A stretch of DNA of 64,000 nucleotides from Volutella citrinella. Lineage: Eukaryota; Ascomycota; Sordariomycetes; Hypocreales; Nectriaceae. Below are positions 54,808 through 64,000 of this stretch, piece by piece (within the stretch, counting starts at the first letter, position 1; every line of letters begins with the position of its first letter). Below the pieces are notes generated by a model, which was not told the DNA's origin, did no database searches, and saw nothing but the letters and a program-made list of their open reading frames with translations. The DNA lies in NCBI GenBank assembly GCA_034401135.1, contig JAWZSP010000008.1, positions 186,001 to 250,000 on the forward strand, given 5' to 3'. A program made the translations under genes and the position numbers.

Positions 54808-55361
54808 CTTCGCAACCGATTGCTGTTTTCTCTTGAGCACGAGTTCATATTGGAAAAGCGGCCGAGATGGAGCAGACGAGAACTTAGACTCAACATAGGA
54901 TTTGAAGCTGTGAGGGGGATATGTTAAAACATGGATCATGATTCTGCCTAAGAGGAGGTGGCCTGTAGAGTAGATATTGTTACTCAGGGGTCCTGCAATC
55001 CCGCCAGCTTGTAAAACCACGAGAGTCCCTCGGCTTCTTGTAAGAAAGATGTCGGAATCAAATGTGGTCCATGGCGGTGCCAATCAATAGCCGTAGACTT
55101 GAAGTGCTCCACATCGGACTTATACTATGTGGATCAGTCATCGGATTTCGGCCGCTTGGGTAGGGCCGAAAGCCGCTTACTCAGCGCTCGTCCTTGGCTA
55201 TTGCGTTGCCGCCTTAATCACCCTCTAAAAGGGAGGGAGCGCCCTTCTCACACTCTACCACACATCACATACGACCTGTTTACGAAAGCGGACCGCCGGC
55301 GTAATTGAGGCAGGCTAGAGCGGCGAGGTGCTGGCATTCCCACTCGACCGAGAAGAGAAAG
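54808..55361. other. intergenic promoter region of the next regulator
   Basis: No gene supported. Holds the inverted repeat listed next. Confidence 0.45.
55146..55171. promoter_or_regulatory. perfect inverted repeat TTTCGGCC-N10-GGCCGAAA
   Basis: Two 8-bp arms, perfectly complementary, separated by 10 bp and 191 bp upstream of the regulator's ATG. CGG and CCG triplets face each other, as in Zn2Cys6 dimer sites, so autoregulation is possible. Confidence 0.5.
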
Positions 55362-57748
55362 ATGCCACCGATGAAGCACAAGGGCAATGGTAAGGGCAAG
55401 CGAAAGGCTTGTGATTCATGCCACGCCCGAAAGGTAGGCTCCAGGGCTTCCACCATGGACTGTGTAGTAGTATGCTCCTCAATAACACCATGGGGTATAG
55501 ATTCATTGTTATCGTCTAGAAAACCAGCCCGCCTGTGATTGGTGCCAGCACCATAACTGGCCCTGCACCTTTGACCGGCCGTGGCGCCCCCGATCCACGA
55601 ATTTGTACGCATCAGTCCAGATGAGAGATGCGAATCTGCTTCTGTCACCCAGACTCACCCTGAAGTTAGGAATAATTTGACCACCGAGGCGCGCATCAAG
55701 CGCATTGAGGACTTCCTGGCCGCCAATGCTCCGCGTCAAACGGGCCAGCGGGAAGAAGCCGATATCCAGCAACCGCAGCGGGAAGAATCCGAGATCCAGC
55801 AACAGCAGCGGGAAGAAGCCGAGATCCAGCAACCGTCAGCCTTGCGAGCCAACTCGGATACGGAGGATTCTTCGCAACCGGTATCAGAGGATGTGGAAAA
55901 TAGCCAAGACAGCTCTCCCCAAGTGTCTCACGAGTCCCTGCCGGACATCCAAATGGCTGATAGGCTCTGCAGGAGCCCCAGACCTCAAGAAGGAACAACG
56001 TGCAACGCGCTTGGCCAGCTGCTTCGCGGGGGAAGACTGCTCGGCAAAATCAACCCTCAGACAGGCATTCCTTCCTTTTACCCGGAATTTCATGTTTGGA
56101 TCCATGCCATGACGGGAGAGCTGCCAAGTAGCGACCTTGACATCCCAGCAGACCTCGTGGCCAATAGAAGCCTATCGGAGCTGGACAATGGCACTGCAAA
56201 CACGGCTGATCAGGAACTGCCCCAAGAGGAAGTTGTTCAGTCGATTGTGTCCGCCTTTTTCGCCATGATATCAGTCTCTTCTTGCCGTTGGTCGACCCTG
56301 TGCTATTTCAGTCTACACTCCGGCTTGCCTATCAGTCGCAGGTCGGTGATGTAAACCCAAGAGACCGATTAACTGCTCGGGCTTGTATCTTTGCGTTTCT
56401 GGGCTTCTCATTGTCCGGCTTCTCTGCCTTGGAACCCCATGGGATCGATGGCGAGGCATGCTGCATCAAAGCTCAGCGCATGGTCTTTGAACTTCAGTAT
56501 GACCTCAACGTAAATATGCTACAGGCTGTCATCCTTCTTGTAAGTTAAATGAAGACAAGCGAAACGCCTGTCTTGCCTGTATTTTCCACTTGTTCTATAT
56601 CCCCCTGCCTTGACCTGCAAGTTAACAATTTCTGCGAATAGGCAATCGGTCACTATGTGGTGGGCCGTTGGAATGATACCTTGCTTCTGCACGCTACCGC
56701 ATGCCATATGGTGTGTGCTCTCGGCGGACACGAGCGAGGTGGCAACTTGCCATTTGACGAGAAAATACATCCCGAAAAACGTGAGACGCGACACATTAGA
56801 GTCCTATTTTGGATCATCTATGGCTTCGATCAAGAGCTCACTCTACGGACCGGAGGGCCCCCCAGGTTTGACGGAGACTTTTGCGACCTCACCATCCCAC
56901 CCGATTACCTCAGGAGTCGCGCTGAATGGGGAGCACCGTCGTCAAGCACCGGCTGGACACCCTGTCTGCCCAGCGATTTGCGGGTGGGCATAATCAAGGC
57001 AAATGTCGCCAAGCTGCTCTATTCCAGGAAGGCTCTACTGAAGTCAGACGCCGAATTGCTCCGCTCTGTTCGCGAACTGGACCAAGAACTAGAGGCCTGG
57101 CGATCGGAAATATCGGATGAGTTATCTCCTACACACTCAATTACAGCACTCCCGCAACTCCTGCAGAGGCTCTCCCTGCTGCAAAGCATGCAGCATATTG
57201 AACTGTGCCTCGAGTACCACCGGCTAGTGACGCTTATTCACTCCACGACATCCCGCATCTCGGAGTCATCCAACGACTCAAAGGCAAGCGGCAACCTCAA
57301 CTCGGTCTTGCAATCTAGCCATAATCTCTCAGTCGAGGCGAGCCGTTCGACGCTTTTATACCTGGGCGTCATGAGCGTCGGCTTCCCCCGCGAAGCATTC
57401 TGGTTAGCTCCTTTCCTTCAGCTGCCACTTATTTCCTAGAGATCCTCGCTGAGTCGTTCAAACAGGGCTTTTGTGTTTTATCCGATGGCATCAGTCTTAA
57501 TTGTGTTCTTCAGTATCATCGAAGCGCCTCATACGGACCAGGCTAGGCGAGATGTACATCTTATCGAAACAAGCAGAGCCGTCCTTCAGACAATGTGTCC
57601 AGGGATAAAGTCTGCTCATGCTGCCCGGATCATAAGACACTATGACATTGTAATTCACGAGTTAGTAAGATTAGCAACCTGTGCTGTCGAAAAAGCGAAG
57701 CCTGCACAGCAGCCGACCTGGGCTAGAGAGGGGGGAGAATACGTGTAG
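55362..57748 (+). CDS. Zn2Cys6 transcription factor, probably carrying one frameshift
   Basis: Exon 1 (55362-55433), exon 2 (55501-55604) and exon 3 (from 55670) splice to CDSC, HARKIHC, YRLENQPAC, DWC, QHHNWPC, a canonical cluster, then RIKRIEDFLAANAP and a Gln/Glu repeat. The regulatory domain has FLPLVDPVLFQSTLRLAYQS, YDLNVNMLQAVILL (intron about 56539-56640), GRWNDTLLLHATACHM and RHIRVLFWIIYGFDQELTLR, with further PF04082-type sequence ending RRDVHLIETSRAVL after an intron near 57409-57469. Near 56255-56265 the frame changes from SAFF to HDISLFLPLVDP with no room for an intron. This looks like a 1-nt deletion beside a T run and would truncate the protein unless it is a sequencing error. 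Confidence 0.8.
55746..55835 (+). repeat. three tandem 30-bp units coding QREEAEIQQP-type repeats
   Basis: Units 55746-55775, 55776-55805 and 55806-55835 differ by a few bases each. They lie in frame between the zinc cluster and the regulatory domain and encode a Glu/Gln-rich linker. Confidence 0.85.
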
Positions 57749-58178
57749 AGGTAGCGATCATCCTTGGGTGATTTATTAGTAATAGAGGGGAAATATTTAA
57801 TATTCTTGCATGCAAAAAAATGCCTAACTGCTGCAATACTTTGTTCTGAAGGGGATGTTGTTTAATTTTTAAATAGTTTCAGGGACCAGGAGGCCCTGGT
57901 CTATAATAATAATAAATTATACGCTATCCTGCCTATTTCTAGGCCTGAACTTCTATCCTTCTTATACTAGGTAAAAACCGTGTTCCGGCGAAAAAACCCT
58001 AGTCCCTCCTCCTACGCTTGGCCGGCGCTCCGTCTGGAGGCCCTGGTCTATATGTAAATCTATTAAGAAAAGGAAATAAAGAGCTAAAGGAAAGCGAAAT
58101 TACCAAATACAAAGTATAATACACAATCCAATCAATCTGATCCATGTAATCACATGCCTTGAATCATATTCCACCACT
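57749..58178. other. AT-rich spacer with a 17-bp direct repeat
   Basis: GGAGGCCCTGGTCTATA occurs at 57889-57905 and again at 58036-58052, in sequence rich in TAATA runs. It resembles degenerate repeat debris, like 48540-48900. No ORF is readable. Confidence 0.5.
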
Positions 58179-61100
58179 TCATCGCTTGCGCGAGAAGGAC
58201 CATTGTTTCACCCGGAAGACATAGTATGTGAGGATAGCAATGAAGATGTTGAAGAAAATGAATGCGAACATGATGCCAATGTTTCGCCATCGTTCCGACC
58301 AGAAGATGCGCGATACTGCGAGGTATTGATCGGCAACTCGAACTGTACAGTACCGGCACGCAGATGTTGCGTTTTCATTCATGACATAGCCCGCTGCACG
58401 CTCCAAGAAGGGCTCGAGGTACTCGCCACAGGTCTGTCCAGCTGGGGGGTCGAAGATGGATGCTTCCCGATCTGAGCAGACGACCTGGCGATCATGGAGC
58501 GCGGTCGACACGATACCTCCAATCCAGTAGGTAAAGGGCGAGACACGATACATGAATATCCAAAAGCCAGGCAGAGCTGAAGGGGACTGCAAGACGCCGC
58601 TGAAAAGAATGCTGAGCAAGCTCAGAAGCACAACAAGACCGGATGAGGTTTGCGCATCGGGCATTGCGGCAATGCACATGTGCGCAAAGGAACTGGCGTA
58701 CACGAAAAGCTGGATGAGAAAAAGGAGCACAAGCCCCTGACGCTCGGATGACTGGACTCCAACCACGGCATAGTAGTAGCTCCCATAGGTGACGACGGCA
58801 GTGACGATTTGCCATGGGATCTCAACAACGATATTAGCAACAAGGAAGGCCTTCCATGAATAGGCCTTGCTTGGGCGTTCGCGGACTTCGTAAAGAGAGC
58901 GTTGCGTGACGAAGAGTGGTTGGATCTGATTGCATTAGCTACATGGAAGGGCCAAGTCATCGGCGAGGAGCAACTTGCCTGTTCGACCAGGCTAGTGAAG
59001 AGCGTCGTGAGCATAAAAACAGAAAACATTATGTTTTGCATTCCCGTCAGGCTGTTATTGGCTTTGTAGAATGTGAATCCGATAAAAAGGCCCGCGCCAA
59101 TACCGAGGATGATCTTGGAACCAATGTAGCTCGGCATGCGCCAGTACTGTTGGAAAACTCGTTGCGTAACATATGCGACCTGATGGGTAAATGGCATAGC
59201 AAACTCGTGACTCAACTCTGCAGCATCAGACGCCGCCTGGGGATTGGCTTGTGCGGGTTGGCAGATGTTATCGAGTTCAATGTCAACAGCCTTGCGCTCG
59301 TCGCTCGACGTCCAGATGGAATGCCAATCTTGGCCACTAGGGTTGGTTTCGAGGTTCACAACATCCAGCATATATTCCGCGGGATTTTCTTGGTCGTTGC
59401 ACCTTCTGGCGCCATTAGATTCGAAATACTTCAACATGGTGGCAGAGTTCGGTCCAATATCGCCAAAGTAGACAGTTTTACCTCCTCTTGTGAGGAAGAG
59501 AAGACGGTCAAACTGTTGAAATAGAATAGCACTGGGTTGATGCACGGTGCAGAGAACCGCTTGACCTGCATCTGCGAGCTTGCGAAGGAAGAGGCAGATA
59601 GCCCATGAGCTCTGGGAGTCGAGTCCGCTTGTCGGTTCATCAAGGAAGAGAAGAAGCTTTGGCTTCGCAGCCAGCTCAACACCGATAGTAAGGAGCTTTC
59701 GTTGTTCAACGTTGAGGCCTTGGCCGGGAATACCAACAATAGCATTCGCAAAGGCCCTCATGTTAAGCATATCAATCACGTCCTCAACAAACTGATACTT
59801 GTCTTCCTTGCTAACGCTAGCAGGTTGCCGCAACATAGCGCTGAACCGAAGGCTTTCTCTTACTGTAGCCGTTTCAAGGTGAAGATCTGCTTCCAAGTTA
59901 GCAACGGCTGTGGACTTTACTCGCATGCCCTGTACCTTGCTGTTGCACATATCCAGTACTTCTCTGAAACCCAGCCCGCAGAGGGTTTCCGTTCACAAGC
60001 ATATCGCCTGTAATCACCCCCATCGTAGTCCGCTGGGCTAAGACATCAAGCAACGTGGTTTTACCAGCACCACTAACACCCATCAGAGCTGTTAGTGTAC
60101 CTGGTTTTACCCAACCCGCCACGTTGTCAAGCAACCTTCGGGGTTCGCTCTTGATCTCAATGTCATATGAAACGTCGCGCCAAGTAAAAATATCATGCTG
60201 AGGCTCTAATGCCTTGACTTCCGTAACGGGATCAGCTCGGGGTGTTTCCGTGATTGTCTGCATCTCCTCATCTTGCTCGCGTCCCTGGCCCTTCTTCTGC
60301 ATATGAGGGGGGACATGGCCCTGCTGAAATACCAGTACTTCTGCCGTGCTTGCTGTCGAAGAGTTGAGCTCAGTGGCAGTGAAATAGAGAGCCATGAAGA
60401 AGACGAGATAGCCAAAGAGGATTCCGAGATTCCGCCACACATGATCATACGAGTAATCATAGCTCAAGTGGACCCAGTCATCGCCGCTGACAGTTGTGCG
60501 GCCCGGAATAGCACCGACAGCAGCGCATATCCAGCTGTTTCCAACAAGTGGCGTATACGGCGGGATGATAGTAGTGCAGTCGAACCGACGCCCGTGAAAC
60601 TCATTAGCGACGATGATCTCGAACGCATAGTAGATGGGATTCACCCAGCGGATCCAGGAAAACCAGGGGTGCATTTGCGGTACGGCAACAATAAACCCGG
60701 TGTAGATAACAAGAATAAGAACAAGCACACCTGCCAAAGCCATAGCCTGAGAAATTGTTCTCGTAACGGCAGCCATAGTTCGGAAGATGGCGCTCATAAT
60801 AAAGCTGGAGATGAACGTGACGAGGAAAAAGAGAAAGAAGGGCCCTGGCTCCCGTCGGAGCCCTGCCATAAAGTACATGACCAGGTTAAACGCAGTAGCT
60901 GTGGCGAACTTGATAGGAATACTGCTTACTATCCCAGCTGCGGCTTCGGTCGCTGGATAGTAGAAGGCATAGGAAGCGTGCTTCTCAACAATAGGCCGTT
61001 GGTTGTAGAGGCTGTTAATCTCCGAGATTGCCGTCAGCGCATGAAGCAAGATCGCATTGAATAATGCAGAGACCTTGCTCTGAAAGCCATCTGTAGTGTT

Positions 61101-62785
61101 CGGAGTGCCATAGAAGATGGAGCCAATAATGAGTGCGAGTATAATGTTGACTCCAATCTGAGATGCCGTAGCGGATATATCGTTCCATATTCTCTGGTAG
61201 GCCCTTTTGGTATTGAGTGCGATCTGCATCCTCACATTGATTGTGAACGGGGACTTGGGGCGAGTGTGCTTTGCCTGGTCCTTGCGTTTCTGTTGTCGCA
61301 GACGAACAAGCGCTTCTCCTTGAGGTGACGGCGGATACTGCGCTTCATAGGCAGTAATCTGAGCGATCAAGTCCTTGTGCTCTGGTGAGTCATGCCAATA
61401 CTGCTCAAACTCTTCTGGCGTCCGTGGCACTTTGCTCTCCATCCCTTCTTGAGCTCTTCTTTCGATCGGATTCGTGACTGATGCGAGGAAGTCGCCAGTC
61501 GTTTGTCGCTGCGGGCACTCCCATCCCTGTCGTAGGAAGAAGTCCTTGGCCGCAGCTGCCGGTCCGAAGAAGATTTGTCGGCCCTCGTAGAGGACAACAA
61601 CCTTGTCGAATTCGTCGTAGATTGCTTGACTGGCTTGATACGCCGCAACGGCATGGGTCGAGTCTGCGAGATCGGCTGCGCATCGCAGAGCCTTGACGAA
61701 CTTGAGGGCTGTGGCGCTGTCGAGGCCTCGGGTACTGATTATGATATGGTTAGCAACCATTGTTGCGTAGCCTAGAGGCACAACAGCAAGAGGCTTACCT
61801 GTTGTCCCATGCCGCCAACGGGACGCCGGCAACGGCCATCTCAGCAAGGGAGACCCGTTTCCGTTCGCCACCGGAAACGCCGCGGACGAAGTCGTTTCCA
61901 ACCTTGGTGTTGTAGGTATGGCTCAACCCGAAAACGGCCATGACAACCCGGGTAATGTATTCAATAAGCTCTTGCCTTGATACTCCTTGTAGGGGATTCG
62001 ATGTCGTGCGAGCTGAAGCAGCAAACTCCAAAGTCTGACCGACGGTAAGGTGGGGGAAATGTTTATCGACCTAAGTAAGAATAGTTAGCCGTGAGTCGCA
62101 ATGGGAAAGAATGGCAATGACCACGCACCTCTTGGTTGTAGACAGCCTCGCCCTTGAATTCCTTCTTCATCTTACGCTGCGGAATGCCGTCGTAGTGGAT
62201 GACGGACTCTGGGTCGAGGGAAAGGCCTTGCAGCTCGCCGCAGATGGTCTTGAGCAACGTGCTGCATCCTGCGCCGGGTCGGCCCAACACAAGCAGGAGC
62301 TCGCCGCTCTTGAGCAGCCCCTGGAAGTGGTGCAAGATGCACTTGGGTTCCCTTTTTCCGAAGCTGACGAGCTGGCCAGGGTTCAGTGGCGCAAGGCAAA
62401 TGGTGCCAATGGTTTGCTGGGTCTGCAGAGCGGCGCCGGTGCCATAGACGCTGAGGTCCTTGAAGACTACGCCAGTCTTCTTGATGGTGGCGCCAGAGTC
62501 CTGGAAGGTTTTCAGGAAAAGCCGCAGCCACTTTTTGACGTCAAACTCGTTGGAGCCGGGATCGAGAGCAGGGTCTGCGGCAAAGTCATCAGAGATGGGG
62601 TCATGCGCGGCACTGGCCTGGTGAGAGAAGCCAGTGGCTATTCTCTGCAACTCCGTTTGATCCTGCTCTGGAAATAAGGCTCTTCCATTCCTCTTGCGTG
62701 TGTCCGAGTCGATGCTCTTGCTTGGCTCACTGCTGTCCACCAACGACTCATCGTTGAGGGTGCCGGATTGCGTTGAGGCGGCCAT
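58179..62785 (-). CDS. PDR-type (ABCG) multidrug transporter
   Basis: A full-size pleiotropic-drug-resistance pump of about 1,400 residues, in NBD-TMD-NBD-TMD order. NBD1 Walker A is [13 protein letters not shown], with Cys where NBD2 has Lys, normal for PDR proteins. Its signature is [13 protein letters not shown]1 spans about 60450-61200 with [20 protein letters not shown]2 has Walker [13 protein letters not shown], the degenerate [15 protein letters not shown] signature and [20 protein letters not shown]2 ends [15 protein letters not shown] at 58179. Introns are near 62055-62130, 61745-61800, 59900-59945 and 58925-58985. I chose the ATG at 62785 ([12 protein letters not shown]); an in-frame ATG at 62917 is possible. 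It is a plasma-membrane exporter of drugs, azoles or plant compounds and is convergent with the regulator. Confidence 0.94.
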
Positions 62786-63341
62786 TCTGCTCCTGGGGCA
62801 GCAACCAAGTGGGTGACAGGGGGGTGGCGACAGGCGGTTGGCGAAGGTGGGAGCTCTCGAGGGCCACAGCTGCTGAGAACTGTGAAAAGTGGTGTTCACG
62901 GAGCTCTTCCGAACCATTATATTAGTTGTCGGCTGCGGCTAACGCTGCGTGCAAACTAACTGGGCGTGGTCCCTGGCCGCGCAGCCCCCGGTGAAGCGAA
63001 GGGCCCGAAAACCCGACGAGCTCAGTCACATCTCACGTGGTGACTGGCTATTATTATTAGTCGGTAGTCGGGATGCATAGTGGGTAAATGCCGCCAGCGA
63101 AGGCTTGTTTGGGGTTGTTACGTCGTTTGTGCATCGAGATATTCACATACAGGGCTCGCAAAGTGCACACATGCACTGGAGTGGAGACATCGGATTGCTG
63201 GTTGGGTGTCAGAACCGCTTAGGCAGCGGGATCCGTCTCTAGGCCTAGTGCTCCGAGATCTGGGTGCGTCTGTTTCCCGCTTAGTCATCGCAGTTGACAT
63301 GTTCCGCCTCCTGTCCCCTGACTCCATGTGGCAATACATCC

Positions 63342-63353
63342 ACCGCTAGCGGT
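63342..63353. promoter_or_regulatory. ACCGCTAGCGGT palindrome, copy 1
   Basis: CCG-N4-CGG everted triplets, 557 bp upstream of the ABC transporter ATG. This spacing is the type bound by Leu3-like Zn2Cys6 factors. Confidence 0.5.
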
Positions 63354-63568
63354 ATTGTCATACCGTGAACGGGCTCTAGGCAATAGCATCCTGGGCCACA
63401 GGCTTGACAGGCTATAGCGCTATGGCTAGTGTGCTGTGGCAGTGGCCGGGAGCCTGGTTTGGCCGGGAGCCCGCTGTAGCCCGGGGCCTTGTGGCCTGTG
63501 CCCCCTTGTGACCTAGGGCGCTGTGGCATGGGACGAGCCGGCTCCCAAAAGTCACGTGTCTTACGCGC

Positions 63569-63580
63569 ACCGCTAGCGGT
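63569..63580. promoter_or_regulatory. ACCGCTAGCGGT palindrome, copy 2
   Basis: Identical to copy 1 and 227 bp farther from the transporter ATG. Two identical 12-mers this close are unlikely by chance. Confidence 0.5.
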
Positions 63581-64000
63581 GGTTGTGTGGTCGGGTCATG
63601 ACTCCGGCCGGCTGACTACCCTAAATAGTCAATCCGTCGTAAAAGCTTGGGAGAGTAATCACGGGCTAATACTAATAGACACCTCATTAGACCAGTAGCC
63701 ATTGATTGCAGAGACTTGACGTGCCAAGGCCAAGCCGCCAGCTTGTAGAGGTGTTCGGGCCAGCTCGTCATGACCTGTGCTGTCACAACGCTTGAGCTGA
63801 GCTGCATTATAACTAACCTGCTGACGGTCCACAATTTTGCCATCCTCAGTTGACTTCAAGATGGGATTGCAAACTTGCCCGCTCGAGGGAGTTTCGGGAT
63901 TCAAAACATGCAACTGATACTCGGCGAAATTCTAGGAGATTCGATCAAACATGCCATTCACAAGCATGGCACTCGGAATGGGATTCTGCTTTTTGGATGC

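Larger units (their letters stand above)
62786..64000. other. promoter of the ABC transporter and right-edge sequence
   Basis: It holds two copies of a 12-bp palindrome (listed next). On the minus strand near the right edge, 63825-63930 reads like an exon (acceptor CTAG, YQLHVLNPETPSSG, donor GTTAGT) of an unrecognised gene extending out of the window. I cannot name it. Confidence 0.35.

Noticed and set aside
55560..55680. Frameshift in the Zn2Cys6 gene after the zinc cluster
   Set aside because: A normal intron (55605-55669) restores the frame.
1..64000. CRISPR arrays, bacterial operons, tRNA genes
   Set aside because: No regular repeat-spacer pattern and no tRNA T-loop with matching arms was found; gene structure is eukaryotic.

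Overview
The window is nuclear DNA of a filamentous ascomycete (Pezizomycotina, probably Sordariomycetes; a hypocrealean fungus would fit but is not proven). The evidence is genes split by short introns (about 48-85 bp, nearly all GT-AG), several Zn2Cys6 regulators, a full-size PDR-type ABC transporter, MFS transporters next to catabolic enzymes, and long promoters. I saw no tRNA, rRNA, CRISPR array or intact transposon. Layout: 1-8.8 kb holds the 3' end of a GH18 chitinase, an unknown protein, a large P-type cation ATPase and a small EthD-like protein. 9-21.4 kb is a graveyard of broken genes (an F-box-like pseudogene, a dihydroxyacetone kinase in three pieces, a transporter fragment and a flavin monooxygenase fragment) around two intact genes, an amino-acid permease and a Zn2Cys6 regulator. 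21.9-25.2 kb has a 2,2-dialkylglycine decarboxylase-like enzyme and a DHA1 drug/polyamine-type transporter. 26.3-37.9 kb looks like a catabolic cluster: sugar transporter (now with three stop codons), Gfo/Idh/MocA dehydrogenase, aldo-keto reductase, flavin monooxygenase and Zn2Cys6 regulator. Promoters of its enzyme and transporter genes share a 19-bp near-palindrome. 38.3-47.8 kb looks like an imino-acid or amide cluster: regulator-like protein, PxpA/LamB-YcsF protein (one in-frame stop), allantoate-permease-type carrier, proline-racemase-family enzyme and Zn2Cys6 regulator, with a repeated CGGTCCGACA element. 48.9-62.8 kb has an S15/CocE-type hydrolase (two in-frame stops), an unknown coiled-coil protein, a dienelactone hydrolase, an EthD-like protein, a Zn2Cys6 regulator and a PDR transporter. 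This set would suit uptake, hydrolysis and export of a foreign compound, which is inference. A theme across the window is decay: six in-frame stops in three otherwise open genes, five of them TAG, which is what CpA-to-TpA (RIP-type) mutation makes from CAG or TGG. The strongest structural finding is the kinase gene cut by an inversion of about 8 kb plus a small inner inversion.
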